Shown: one piece after another, positions 39,233-48,294 of the stretch
Position numbering within the stretch: the first letter of the stretch is position 1
Layout: each line of letters starts with the position of its first letter
NCBI GenBank assembly: GCA_002412965.1
Contig: DHWB01000004.1
Coordinates: 62,001-126,000, forward strand
Reading direction: 5' to 3'
Source of the DNA: Desulfomicrobium sp. UBA5193
Lineage (GTDB): Bacteria > Desulfobacterota > Desulfovibrionia > Desulfovibrionales > Desulfomicrobiaceae
Length of the DNA stretch: 64,000 nucleotides
Program-made: the position numbers and the translations under genes
The notes under the pieces: generated by a model
Told to the model about the DNA's origin: nothing
The model's database searches: none
What the model saw: only the letters and a program-made list of their open reading frames with translations

Positions 39233-40390
39233 TTATCCCGCGAGGCGAGCAAGCCCCTGCTCCAGATCCGCAAGCAGATCAGCAGGCTCTTCGAGGCCGA
39301 TGCTGACACGGATGAGTGTCTTGCCCTGCAAAGGTCCGGCAAAGCCGCGCTTTGGCTGGCCCGTGGTGATGAGGCTCATGAATCCTCCCCAGCTGTACCC
39401 GATGCCGAAAAGTTGAAGACTGTCGATGAATTGGCCCAGAATGCTTTCCGGATATTCATTTTTCAGCGTGAAGGCGAAGAGTCCCGAGGAGCCGCGAAAG
39501 TCGCGTTTCCATAGTTCGTGCTGCGGATGGGAGGGCAGTGCCGGGTGGAGCACCCTGTCGACCAGCGGATGGTCGTGTAAAACCTCCGCCACGGTCAGCG
39601 CCGAGGCCTGATGCTGCTTCATGCGCAGAGGCAGGGTTTTGATGCCGCGCAGGGCCAGTTGGCAATCCTCGGGCGCGGCGTAGATTTCCCGGCAGGCATA
39701 TGCCTTGGCCAGTGTTTCGGCGTGAGCCTCGGTAGTCGAGGTCGAGCCCATGAGCAGGTCCGAATGGCCGCAGATGTACTTGGTGATGGAGTGGATGGAC
39801 ACGTCCACGCCCAACTCGAATGGATCGAGGTAGAGCGGGGTGGCCCAGGTGTTGTCCAGTATGGTGACGATGCCCCGCTGGCGTGCGATTTTGGTGATGG
39901 CCGGTATGTCCTGCAATTCAAAAGTGAGGGAGCCCGGAGATTCCAGAAAGATGATACGGGTCTCGGGGCGCAGATAGGCCGCGATGTCCGCGCCCGCATC
40001 GGGCGGGATCGTCTGCGTCGTGACGCCGAGCCTGCCCAGGACTTCGTTGCAAAAGCGCAAGGTTGGTCCGTAGGCATTCTCGCACACTAGGACATGGTCT
40101 CCGGCGCGCACAAAGGCCAGGAGGGTTTCGCTTATGGCGCTGATGCCGGAGGGGAAGACCCGGGTCAGGGCAGCGCCTTCAAGGTCGCGGAGAGCTGATT
40201 CCAGAATGCGCTGCTGGGGCAGTCGGTCCGTTCCGTAGGTTATCCCGTCGTATTCCCCCTGGCCGGCCTTTACGAAATCCGCATGGCTTGGGAAGAGAAC
40301 GGTCGAGCCGCGATAGGTAGGCGGATTGATGGTCCGGGCCGCGGGGATTAATGATTCAGGGGCGTGAATGAGTCCAGAAAACGGATGCAT
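39233..40390 (-). CDS. metC: Cystathionine beta-lyase
   Basis: A 385-residue PLP enzyme of the Cys/Met metabolism family, predicted to cleave cystathionine to homocysteine, pyruvate and ammonia in methionine synthesis. The PLP lysine is K204 in SITKYICGHSD. Other motifs are GITYGTDRLPQQRILE, FPSGISAISETLLAF, LESPGSLTFELQD, DNTWATPLYLDP and the MetC-like FRGSSGLFAF and GIGYSWGGF. These agree better with E. coli MetC than with gamma-synthase, but related lyase activities cannot be excluded. It is divergent from an NlpC/P60 lipoprotein gene. Confidence 0.9.
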   Translation of the reverse strand: MHPFSGLIHAPESLIPAARTINPPTYRGSTVLFPSHADFVKAGQGEYDGITYGTDRLPQQRILESALRDLEGAALTRVFPSGISAISETLLAFVRAGDHVLVCENAYGPTLRFCNEVLGRLGVTTQTIPPDAGADIAAYLRPETRIIFLESPGSLTFELQDIPAITKIARQRGIVTILDNTWATPLYLDPFELGVDVSIHSITKYICGHSDLLMGSTSTTEAHAETLAKAYACREIYAAPEDCQLALRGIKTLPLRMKQHQASALTVAEVLHDHPLVDRVLHPALPSHPQHELWKRDFRGSSGLFAFTLKNEYPESILGQFIDSLQLFGIGYSWGGFMSLITTGQPKRGFAGPLQGKTLIRVSIGLEEPADLLADLEQGLARLAG

Positions 40391-40455
40391 GGTGCGCCTC
40401 TTTAATTAGGTGGTGACACTTATTGAGGGTGAAGAAGGGAGTGGGTATCAACGTT

Positions 40456-40484
40456 TTGACTCAAGCCTATTCTTTGTGTAGGTA
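40456..40484 (+). promoter_or_regulatory. Possible sigma-70 promoter for lipoprotein gene
   Basis: TTGACT at 40456-40461 is spaced 17 bases from TAGGTA at 40479-40484, 32 bases before the ATG at 40516. The -35 box is good and the -10 box weak. It lies in the divergent gap with metC. Confidence 0.4.
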
Positions 40485-40515
40485 TCTGCAACATACCAGA
40501 ACAGGAGGGAACGCT

Positions 40516-41256
40516 ATGGATTTTCGGCAAAGTGGGCAAGGCCCTCGTCGAGAGTTGTCGAGTCTGCTTGGACTCGCGCTGCTCATGTGTTTTCTTTGTA
40601 CCGTAAACGGGTGTTCGCAGAAACGGGCCGTGGCAATCCCCACCCCTTCGCCCGCAGTTCAGCAAGCTGTCGTTGAACCCGTCTTGCAGCCGCAAAATTC
40701 GACCCCGGCCGCTCCATCTCGCGAAGCCGATTTTTCATCATTCATGCCTCAGGCAACCGGTTACCTCACTTTTTCTTTTCCTGAATACGGATTTGACGGG
40801 CCCCTGCCCGAAGAGACCGTCTCCTCAGAATCCTATGAAGACATAGACGACGTTCCTTCCATCAGTGATGTTGTCATGTCTCAGTATGACGACTGGCGCG
40901 GCGTGCGGTATCGTCCCGGTGGGTCGGACTATCGCGGCGTGGATTGTTCGGGGCTGGTGCAGGCGATTTTCAGGGATGCCTTTGAAATGGATTTGCCGAG
41001 GACCTCGATTGAACAGAGCAAAATGGGCGAGGCTGTGGCTCGCGAGGAGATTCAGCCCGGAGACCTGCTCTACTTTGTGGACCGTGGCCGCAAGCACGTC
41101 GGTGTTGCCGTCAGCGAGAACCAATTTGTACATGCGTCACGCAAAAAAGGCGTGATCCTATCCAAATTCGACAAGTATTGGACACCGCGCCTGCTTCGGA
41201 TCCGTCGCCTTCTGGACGAGAAGGACCGGAATGCGTTTGCTCCCAAGGGCGGTTGA
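40516..41256 (+). CDS. NlpC/P60 family lipoprotein (larger copy)
   Basis: A 246-residue predicted lipoprotein and peptidoglycan endopeptidase. A lipobox ends in VNGC at C33. A proline/alanine-rich linker leads to the NlpC/P60 domain from about residue 120, with catalytic C144 in GVDCSGLVQ and the histidine in HVGVAV near residue 196. It likely cuts stem peptides in the periplasm from an outer-membrane anchor. AGGAGGG at 40503-40509 fixes the ATG. A shorter paralogue follows 72 bases downstream. Confidence 0.9.
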   Translation: MDFRQSGQGPRRELSSLLGLALLMCFLCTVNGCSQKRAVAIPTPSPAVQQAVVEPVLQPQNSTPAAPSREADFSSFMPQATGYLTFSFPEYGFDGPLPEETVSSESYEDIDDVPSISDVVMSQYDDWRGVRYRPGGSDYRGVDCSGLVQAIFRDAFEMDLPRTSIEQSKMGEAVAREEIQPGDLLYFVDRGRKHVGVAVSENQFVHASRKKGVILSKFDKYWTPRLLRIRRLLDEKDRNAFAPKGG

Positions 41257-41328
41257 GTGAATCGTGCGTCGGCTCTGCTTGTTCACACAGCGGGTTGGCG
41301 CACGGGTTCATAGAGGGGACGTTCACCC

Positions 41329-41850
41329 ATGATTGTCCGAAAATTCTTCGAATTTCATAGTCAAAGTGTTATCCGTCTGAGCGGGACTGTTTTCTTGTGT
41401 CTGCTTTTTTTGGGCGTTGGCTGCGCTCCCAAGGTCGTCATTCAAACTCCTGCGTCCACTCTTCCGGCGCAAACTGCACCATCATCAACAGTTTCCGTGA
41501 TACTTCTGGGTCAATTTCAGGCCTGGAAGGGAGTCCCGCATCGCATTGGCGGTTCGGATCGTCAGGGCGTGGACTGCTCGGGGCTGATGCAGGCCGTTTT
41601 TCGCGACGCGTTTCGAATGGATCTGCCCCGGACTTCACGCGAGCAAAGCCGGCTGGGACAAAAAGTGGACGCGCGTGAGATGCGGCCTGGAGATCTGGTC
41701 TATTTTATCGACAAGGGCGGAGACCATATCGGTGTAATCGTTGAGAATGGAAAGTTTTTACATTCATCCTCAACTCAAGGAGTGATCTTGTCGGAGCTTG
41801 ACGCCTACTGGTGGCCGCGGCTCAAACGAGTGCAGCGGGTCCTGTCCTGA
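41329..41850 (+). CDS. NlpC/P60 family lipoprotein (shorter copy)
   Basis: A 173-residue paralogue of the preceding gene. The lipobox ends in LGVGC at C32, and the domain begins about residue 60 with catalytic C83 in GVDCSGLMQ and the histidine in HIGVIV. Blocks such as GGSD-RQGVDCSGL, FRDAFRMDLPRTSREQS and GVILS match the first copy almost word for word, so the pair arose by tandem duplication. The linker is much shorter. The gene is convergent with the DUF2784 gene, only 4 bases apart. Confidence 0.9.
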   Translation: MIVRKFFEFHSQSVIRLSGTVFLCLLFLGVGCAPKVVIQTPASTLPAQTAPSSTVSVILLGQFQAWKGVPHRIGGSDRQGVDCSGLMQAVFRDAFRMDLPRTSREQSRLGQKVDAREMRPGDLVYFIDKGGDHIGVIVENGKFLHSSSTQGVILSELDAYWWPRLKRVQRVLS

Positions 41851-41854
41851 TTTT

Positions 41855-42241
41855 TTACGCGTCTGACTGTATGCGTTTTTGCCGCCAGCGTCGTGCCAGC
41901 ATCCATCCGTACAGTCCCCCATTGACGAGCAGCACCATCACCGCCATCGCCACCTGAATTTCCCTGGTCAGGCCGTCAGGGTAGATGATCGCGAGCAGAT
42001 AGTGTTCGATGAACCCGCCCGTGTATCCTTCCTCGCCGGCCATGCGCAGCAGTGCATTCTCAAACTCCGTCAACGGGCAGTACCAGCCCATGGCCTCCAC
42101 CAGAAAGCCCCAGATCGCGGCTGGAATATGGATAAATGCAAATCCGGGCCATCGCAGCGCCACCACGGCGCCGAACATGACCAAGCAGATGAAGAGCAGA
42201 TGCAGGGTGAGGATGGCGTTGGCGGCGAGGAGGTGGATCAT
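41855..42241 (-). CDS. DUF2784 membrane protein
   Basis: A 128-residue membrane protein with about four hydrophobic helices and the DUF2784 pattern: LHLLFICLVMFGAVVALRWP, WGFLVEAMGWYCPLTEFEN and GGFIEHYLLAIIYPDGLT. The function of the family is unknown. It lies downstream of the helicase gene on the same strand, with a strong hairpin in the gap that may cut or lessen read-through. No clear ribosome binding site was seen. Confidence 0.88.
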   Translation of the reverse strand: MIHLLAANAILTLHLLFICLVMFGAVVALRWPGFAFIHIPAAIWGFLVEAMGWYCPLTEFENALLRMAGEEGYTGGFIEHYLLAIIYPDGLTREIQVAMAVMVLLVNGGLYGWMLARRWRQKRIQSDA

Positions 42242-42255
42242 GGGATCACAACGGA

Positions 42256-42289
42256 AAATGGGGAAAGGAGTTCGCTCCTTTCCCCATTT
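42256..42289 (-). terminator. Strong hairpin after helicase gene
   Basis: AAATGGGGAAAGGAG and CTCCTTTCCCCATTT form a perfect 15-base stem around a 4-base loop, just past the helicase stop. The T-run after the stem is short (ATTTTCC on the minus strand). It probably terminates the helicase transcript or protects its 3' end. Confidence 0.7.
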
Positions 42290-42293
42290 GATT

Positions 42294-45200
42294 TTAGATC
42301 TCGAAGAGCATTTCCAGATCGGAGCGGGTCAGGCTCTTCCAGGCTGAATGGCCCGGTATGATGGAGTCGGCGATACCCTTCTTGGATTCCTGCAGTTTCA
42401 GGATTTTTTCTTCCACGGTGTTCTCGCAGATCATCTTGTAGGCAAAGACCTGGCGGGTCTGGCCGATGCGGTGGGTACGGTCGGTGGCCTGATCTTCCAC
42501 GGCAGGGTTCCACCACGGGTCGTAATGGATGACGTAGTCGGCCGAGGTCAGGTTGAGGCCCGTTCCACCCGCCTTGAGCGAAATGAGGAAGATGGGGATC
42601 TCGGGCGTGTTGTTGAACTTGTCCACCTGCTCGAAGCGGTCCTTCGAGGTGCCGTCGAGGTAGCAGAAGGGGATCTCCACCATGTGCAGCCAGTTGCGGA
42701 TGATATGCAGCATCTGCACGAACTGGGAGAAGACCAGCACCTTGTGTCCGTCATCGATGATGGAGGTGACCAGATCCTTGAAGGCCTCGAACTTGCCCGA
42801 GGACAGGTTGGCGTTGAAGCCCGGCATGTCGAGCTTGAGGAGTCTGGGATGGCAACAGATCTGGCGCAGCTTCAGGAGTGCGTCGAGAATTGAGATCTGG
42901 CTCTGGCCGATGCCCTTCTCGTCCACGTCCTGCAGGACCTGTTCACGGAGTTTCTTGGCCAGGGCGGCGTAGAGGGCTCGCTGGTCGTCCAGCAGGGCCG
43001 AGTAGTAGATGTTCTCGACCTTGGGCGGCAGGTCCTTGGCCACCTCGTTCTTGGTCCGGCGCAGGATGAAGGGTTTGACCCTGGCTTTGAGGTAGCCGAG
43101 ACTGTCGTCGTCGCCGTCCTTGATGGGTTTGACGAAGCCTTTCTGGAAGGAGGCTTGGGAGCCCAGGAAGCCCGGCATGAGGAACTCGAACAGGGACCAG
43201 AGCTCCAGCAGGGTATTTTCAATAGGCGTGCCGGACAGGCAGAGCCGGAATCGGGCCTGCATCTTGCGCACGCTTCGGGCCGTGATGGTGTTCGGGTTCT
43301 TGATGTTCTGGGCTTCGTCCAGGATGACGGCATTGAACTCGAACTTGAGGAGTTCATCCAGATCCCGGCGCAAAAGGGCGTAAGTGGTGACGATCAGTTC
43401 CGAGGACTCGATCTTCTTGAACAGGTTTTCACGCCGCGCGCCGTAGATGACCAGGCGTTTCATGTCCGGGACGAATTTTTGCGCCTCGCGCTCCCAGTTG
43501 GGCAGGACCGAGGTGGGTACAATGATGAGGTTCGGACCTTTGTGTCCCTTTTCCTTCATGTACTGCAGAAAGGTCAGGGTCTGGATGGTTTTGCCCAAGC
43601 CCATCTCATCGGCCAGGATTCCGCCGAAATGGTATTCGCGCAGGAAATTCAGGTAGCTTACGCCCTGCAGCTGATAGGGACGCAGGGTTGCATCCAGGCC
43701 CTTGGGCTTTTCAACCTGTTCGATTTCAGTGAAATCATTGATCTTGTCCCGCAGGGTATTCCAGAAACCGTCTGAAGTGGTCTCGGGGATGTCTTCTAGG
43801 ATCTTGTCCAGGACAGGGGCCTCGAAGTTTTCGAAGCGCTTCTTGGGCGGTTTTTCCGGGTCAAGGCCGAGGGCGATGAGCTTGTGTCCGAGCTTTTCAA
43901 GCCACGATTCGGGCAGGCTGGTATATGAGCCGTCTTTGAGCTGCACATAGCGTTTGCCCTGGGTCCAGGCCTTCCAGATCTTGTCGATGGGCACGGAGAT
44001 GCCGTCGTACTCGACATTGATCTCGAGATTGAACCACTTGTCCTGCTCCTGGGTCTCGACAGTGGCCACCACGTTGGGAGGCGTGAGGCGGACCTTGTAG
44101 CGGGCCAGGTCTTTTTCGCCGTACACTCGGTAGGCCTCGACCAGCTTGGGATAGGCGTCGAGCAGGAAGGTGATGGCTTCCTCGGGCTCCAGGAACCACA
44201 TGGCGCTGCTTCTGGGCTGGAAGTTCATGTCCATGAGCGTGGTCAGCAGCGCTTCCTCTTCTTCCTGGTCGCGGCGGATGAGGAAGGATTTGCCCTCGAA
44301 CTGGTAGCTGCCGGTCTGCAGATCCTGATTCGGGCCGGGCAGGGAGATGTCGCCGTGCTCGGTCTCGTAGATATTCTGAATCTCAAGTGTCAGGAGGCTG
44401 CCTTCCTCGTTCAGGAAGAGCTTGGGATTGTAGTTGGCCGGCACGAAAATGGGCTGCATGCGTTCCAGGAATTCTTCCTGTCCATGCAGATCCGAGGCCG
44501 GAATCTGGGTCCAGACCCGGTCCAGAAATTCGGAAATGTCCGCGTGGGGGATGACCGGCGTCGAGCTGACCAGTTCCTGGATCAGGCTGGGGCGCAGGCC
44601 CGTCTGCACGGGGTAGAAGCTGTGCTTCAGGCAGACCCAAAGGGGAAGGTGGCCGTAAAAGGACACTTTCTGGTTGAGTATGGAGAAGGGCACCTTGCCC
44701 TCTCGGCCGAGCATGATGTCAAAAGACAAACCGTCGTCCGTGAATCTGGGCCGCAGCTGCAGGCGCATGGGCGTGCTCTCGATGCGCACGGGCTGCTCGG
44801 TTTCTTCCCAGAGTTGGTAGTATTCGTTTTTGATGGACCAGAAGAACCAGGTCATGAGTCCGAAGGGGATCTCGACCCGGTGTCCGTAATAGTCCAGATA
44901 CTGGCCGATCTGTTCGGCCACCTTGGGCAGTTCCGGCGAAATCTCGCACCAGTCGGGGTTGCGGATGATCTGTTCCAGGGTCACGGGGTTCTGAACCGTA
45001 GACAGGCCGGATTTATTCTGGCGTGCACGGAAGAATTCCACCTGAAGCCGTCCGGTCTCGGCAAAGAAGCGGTAGATGAAATAATGATGTCCCGGTTCCG
45101 GCTCAAGCGCCGTGGAGAAGAAATAGCGGAAGCTCTGCTTCCATTCGGATTTTATGATCTGGGGCTCGGTCTCGTGCTTGACGTCCAGCTTGGAGAGCAG

Positions 45201-45500
45201 TCCCAGAGCCGTGGCCGCGACGTGGCGGCATATGCCTGAGAAGGAGTCCTGACAATTGCAGTAGGAATGAACGGTGCCTTGGTCGAGGTTGATGCCAAGT
45301 TCAGAGGAATAGGTTTGAAAATCGTCACCCTGGATCTGGCCTTCCACGTCCCATGATTCTTCATCTCGACGTATATCGATTTTCTGGATGCCGCCGTCTG
45401 CGATGAGGTATTGAGCCCCGTCGCGGATGTGCTCGGGGATGTTGTCTGACAAAAAGTTGTGCACGATGCGTTGAATGCGTGCTTCGACGGAACTGGACAT
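42294..45500 (-). CDS. SWIM zinc-finger SNF2-family helicase
   Basis: A 1068-residue Swi2/Snf2 (RapA-like) ATPase that moves along double-stranded DNA or displaces proteins from it. The N-terminal SWIM zinc finger is CNC-x7-CRH (YCNCQDSFSGICRHVA, about residue 100). A long middle region precedes the motor: Walker A ADEMGLGKT, DEAQ box (ILDEAQNIKN), SGTPIENTLLELWSLF, and the C-terminal lobe with QATDRTHRIGQ. SWIM-SNF2 proteins are common in bacteria and their targets are mostly unknown. No methylase or nuclease genes flank it, so there is no sign of a defence island. Confidence 0.92.
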   Translation of the reverse strand: MSSSVEARIQRIVHNFLSDNIPEHIRDGAQYLIADGGIQKIDIRRDEESWDVEGQIQGDDFQTYSSELGINLDQGTVHSYCNCQDSFSGICRHVAATALGLLSKLDVKHETEPQIIKSEWKQSFRYFFSTALEPEPGHHYFIYRFFAETGRLQVEFFRARQNKSGLSTVQNPVTLEQIIRNPDWCEISPELPKVAEQIGQYLDYYGHRVEIPFGLMTWFFWSIKNEYYQLWEETEQPVRIESTPMRLQLRPRFTDDGLSFDIMLGREGKVPFSILNQKVSFYGHLPLWVCLKHSFYPVQTGLRPSLIQELVSSTPVIPHADISEFLDRVWTQIPASDLHGQEEFLERMQPIFVPANYNPKLFLNEEGSLLTLEIQNIYETEHGDISLPGPNQDLQTGSYQFEGKSFLIRRDQEEEEALLTTLMDMNFQPRSSAMWFLEPEEAITFLLDAYPKLVEAYRVYGEKDLARYKVRLTPPNVVATVETQEQDKWFNLEINVEYDGISVPIDKIWKAWTQGKRYVQLKDGSYTSLPESWLEKLGHKLIALGLDPEKPPKKRFENFEAPVLDKILEDIPETTSDGFWNTLRDKINDFTEIEQVEKPKGLDATLRPYQLQGVSYLNFLREYHFGGILADEMGLGKTIQTLTFLQYMKEKGHKGPNLIIVPTSVLPNWEREAQKFVPDMKRLVIYGARRENLFKKIESSELIVTTYALLRRDLDELLKFEFNAVILDEAQNIKNPNTITARSVRKMQARFRLCLSGTPIENTLLELWSLFEFLMPGFLGSQASFQKGFVKPIKDGDDDSLGYLKARVKPFILRRTKNEVAKDLPPKVENIYYSALLDDQRALYAALAKKLREQVLQDVDEKGIGQSQISILDALLKLRQICCHPRLLKLDMPGFNANLSSGKFEAFKDLVTSIIDDGHKVLVFSQFVQMLHIIRNWLHMVEIPFCYLDGTSKDRFEQVDKFNNTPEIPIFLISLKAGGTGLNLTSADYVIHYDPWWNPAVEDQATDRTHRIGQTRQVFAYKMICENTVEEKILKLQESKKGIADSIIPGHSAWKSLTRSDLEMLFEI

Positions 45501-45788
45501 TGTGTGAGGTTATCTCCGTAAAACCGCCTTTGGCGGTGGAATGGTCAGGGCCGTGGCCAACTCCCGGGAATCTTGGGAGGCAAAACGCGACACGGCACAA
45601 TAGAACCATTTAAACAAATCACAATTCTTTATCAAGAGCTGGGGCAACTTTGCTAGCGTCGCTTAAAATCTTATCAAAGAACTGCAATTTCCGTTGGTTG
45701 ACGCGGTATCCCGGACTTGGAATGCCGGGATTGGCAACCCTTTGCTCAGCTGAATCTGTATGACATTATTTTCGGAAGCGGTCCATGT

Positions 45789-45839
45789 GAAGCCACCCTA
45801 AGTTGGTGGGGTCAAAAAGTAGGGTTTTTCTGGGGCTTC
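45789..45839 (+). ncRNA. Possible structured RNA element
   Basis: GAAGCC (45789-45794) pairs with GGCTTC (45834-45839), enclosing a CCACC/GGTGG stem and an AAAAA/TTTTT stem, which together would make a three-way fold. The pairs share two bases, so not all can form at once. It lies upstream of rel. This is a pairing observation only, with no family match. Confidence 0.2.
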
Positions 45840-45952
45840 GTTGCGGCGGAAAATGTGCAGGAAGTCAGATCGCCACGCATTGAAGGATCCTGTCCGGAGT
45901 GCTCGCAATCAGGGGCGTGAATGCTCCGTGGGAGTGGAACCGGAAAGAGAAG

Positions 45953-45981
45953 TTGACTTTTTGATGGCCGAAGGCCAATTT
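45953..45981 (+). promoter_or_regulatory. Weak promoter candidate for rel
   Basis: TTGACT at 45953-45958 is followed after 17 bases by CAATTT at 45976-45981, 44 bases before the rel ATG. The -10 match is poor. Confidence 0.25.
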
Positions 45982-46025
45982 CAGGCTGGATCTGGTTCCA
46001 TCCCCTCGGGCCTACAGGACAAAAC

Positions 46026-48179
46026 ATGATTCGCATTACCGATATTTTGGACCAGGCGTCCACCTATCTTTCCCCCCTGGATGTCGCGCTCATCCAGAAG
46101 GCATATGTATTTTCCGCAGCGGCTCATGCCGGGCAGATTCGTCTCTCCGGTGAACCGTACCTCTCGCATCCCCTTGAAGTCAGTAATATTCTGGTGGACC
46201 TGCGCCTTGACGCGGCGACCATCGTGGCCGGCCTGCTGCACGACACGGTGGAGGATACCGACGCATCCATCCCGCAGATCATCGAGCTGTTCGGCCCTGA
46301 GGTCGGCGCCATTGTCGAGGGCGTGACCAAGATCAGCAAGATGAATTTCGAGTCCAAAGAGCAGGCCCAGGCTGAAAACATCCGCAAGATGATCCTGGCC
46401 ATGGCCGACGACATCCGGGTCATCCTGGTCAAGCTCGCCGACCGCCTGCACAACATCTCGACCCTCGAATTCCAGAAGGAGTACAAGCAGCGCGCCATCG
46501 CCCAGGAGACGCTGGGCATCTACGCTCCCCTGGCCAACCGCCTGGGCCTCTACCGCATCAAGGTCCAGCTGGAGAATCACGGCCTGAAGTACTTGAAGCC
46601 CGATGTCTACAACCAGATTTCCGAGGGCATCAACCGCTATCAGGATCAGGGGCAGGCCTATATCGACCGGGTCAGCACCATGATTCAGGACGTGCTGCAG
46701 GAAAACGACATCAAGGGGCGGGTCAAGGGCCGCATCAAACACGTATACTCCATCTATCACAAGATGAAGCAGCGCGGCCTGACCCTCGACCAGATCTTCG
46801 ACATGATCGCCTTCAGGGTGGTCGTGAACAACCTGCGCGAGTGCTACACGGCGCTTGGGCTCGTGCACTCCCTGTGGCGGCCGGTTCCGGGCAAGTTCAA
46901 GGATTACATCTCCATGCCCAAGGCCAACATGTACCAGAGTTTGCACTCCACGGTCATCGGCCCCGAGGGCGAGCGCATCGAGATCCAGATTCGGACCGAG
47001 GAGATGCATCAACTGGCCGAGAACGGCGTTGCCGCACACTGGTCCTACAAGGAGCGCGGCAGCAAGAAGGCCCAGGACGCCGACCGTTTCAGCTGGCTGC
47101 GCCAGATTCTGGACTGGCAGGGGGATCTGAAGGACTCGCGGGACTTCATGTCCACCTTGAGCCTCGAACTTTTTCAGGACGAGGTCTATGTCTTCACGCC
47201 CAAGGGCCAGGTCAAGGAACTGCCCGAAGGCAGCACTCCCGTGGATTTTGCCTATCTCATCCACACCGAGGTCGGAAACCGCTGTGCCGGGGCCAAGGTC
47301 AACGGCCGCATTGTCCCCCTCAATACCCCGCTCAAAAACGGCGACACGGTGGAGATCATCACCGACGCCTCCCGCAGTCCAAGTCGGGACTGGCTGCAGT
47401 TCGTCAAGTCCGGCAAGGCCAGGTCCCGCATCAAACACTGGATCGGCACCGAGGAACGCGAGCGCAGCCTGTCCCTGGCCAAGGAACTCCTGGAGAAGGA
47501 GGGACGCCGGATGGGCATCAACGTCGGCAAGGCCATAAAGAGCGGGGAGTTCGAGCCCGTGGTGAAGGAATTTTCCTTCCGCCACATCGACGATCTTTTT
47601 TCCGCAGTGGGTCATGGCCGCATCACGGCCCGCCAAGTGCTCAGGAAGCTCCTGCCCAAGGAAGAGCAGAAGCCCGATGAGCAGCGCAAGCAGCCGGATC
47701 GTCCCGGCACGCCGCAAGCCAAGCCCCAGGACCCGGATTCCATCAGCATCCAGGGCGTGGACGGCGTGCTCATCCGTTATGCCCAGTGCTGCAACCCCCT
47801 GCCCGGCGACCCCATCATCGGCTATATCAGCCGGGGCCTCGGCGTGACCGTCCATACCCAGGACTGTCCCAACGTGGCCAACATGGAGGCTGAACGCCTC
47901 CTGGACGTAAGTTGGGGAGGCCAGGAAGAGACCAAGCTCCTGCCGGCCCGGATCAAGGTGGTCTGCAAGAATCAGCGCGGGGTGCTGGGCATGGTCAGCG
48001 GCCTTTTGGCCAAGGAGGGGATCAATATCGACTCTGGACAGTTCACCTCCGCCGTGGACGGGATGTCCGAGCTTGATTTCGTGATAGAGGTCAAGACCAC
48101 GACCCAGCTTTACGGCATCATCGAAAAACTGCGCAAGCTCGAAGCCGTGCAGGAGGTGACCCGCACTTCGTCCGGGTGA
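46026..48179 (+). CDS. rel: Bifunctional (p)ppGpp synthetase/hydrolase (Rel/SpoT)
   Basis: A 717-residue stringent-response enzyme. The N-terminal hydrolase keeps the HD motif (LLHDTVEDTD, about residue 75). The synthetase domain has YSIYHKM, FDMIAFRVVV and YQSLHST. At the site that separates bifunctional from synthetase-only enzymes it reads KFKD (PGKFKDYI) where RFKD is usual, a conservative change on the bifunctional side. TGS (VYVFTPKGQVKELPEGSTPVDFAY), a zinc-finger-like CC region and a C-terminal ACT domain follow. It is probably the main (p)ppGpp enzyme of this organism. AGGA precedes the ATG. It is convergent with the FKBP gene across an inverted repeat. Confidence 0.96.
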   Translation: MIRITDILDQASTYLSPLDVALIQKAYVFSAAAHAGQIRLSGEPYLSHPLEVSNILVDLRLDAATIVAGLLHDTVEDTDASIPQIIELFGPEVGAIVEGVTKISKMNFESKEQAQAENIRKMILAMADDIRVILVKLADRLHNISTLEFQKEYKQRAIAQETLGIYAPLANRLGLYRIKVQLENHGLKYLKPDVYNQISEGINRYQDQGQAYIDRVSTMIQDVLQENDIKGRVKGRIKHVYSIYHKMKQRGLTLDQIFDMIAFRVVVNNLRECYTALGLVHSLWRPVPGKFKDYISMPKANMYQSLHSTVIGPEGERIEIQIRTEEMHQLAENGVAAHWSYKERGSKKAQDADRFSWLRQILDWQGDLKDSRDFMSTLSLELFQDEVYVFTPKGQVKELPEGSTPVDFAYLIHTEVGNRCAGAKVNGRIVPLNTPLKNGDTVEIITDASRSPSRDWLQFVKSGKARSRIKHWIGTEERERSLSLAKELLEKEGRRMGINVGKAIKSGEFEPVVKEFSFRHIDDLFSAVGHGRITARQVLRKLLPKEEQKPDEQRKQPDRPGTPQAKPQDPDSISIQGVDGVLIRYAQCCNPLPGDPIIGYISRGLGVTVHTQDCPNVANMEAERLLDVSWGGQEETKLLPARIKVVCKNQRGVLGMVSGLLAKEGINIDSGQFTSAVDGMSELDFVIEVKTTTQLYGIIEKLRKLEAVQEVTRTSSG

Positions 48180-48294
48180 GGGCGGGTCCGCATCGTCAAT
48201 TGTGCTGCGGTGGAGAGGGGTTTCGGCGGATGGCCGGGATCCCTTTTTTATCTGGTTTTGACGGAGTGTGAGCCAAAGGCGTCAGGAAAATTCT

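Larger units (their letters stand above)
45501..46025. other. Gene-free interval with several hairpins
   Basis: This 525-base gap lies between the divergent helicase and rel genes. It contains the hairpins ACCGCC/GGCGGT at 45523-45537 and ATCCCGG/CCGGGAT at 45708-45731, and a nested set near 45789-45839. A 67-codon frame at 45717-45920 has no ribosome binding site and is not called. The region could hold a structured RNA or regulatory leader; I recognise no known RNA family. Confidence 0.4.

Noticed and set aside
42294..45500. Defence-island helicase
   Set aside because: The SWIM-SNF2 protein has no nuclease, methylase or other defence partner beside it; the neighbours are DUF2784 and rel.
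45717..45920. 67-codon open frame before rel
   Set aside because: No ribosome binding site and it spans the hairpins of the gap; coding is unlikely.
45981..47855. 624-codon open frame on the minus strand
   Set aside because: It is the antisense shadow of rel, with low-complexity composition.
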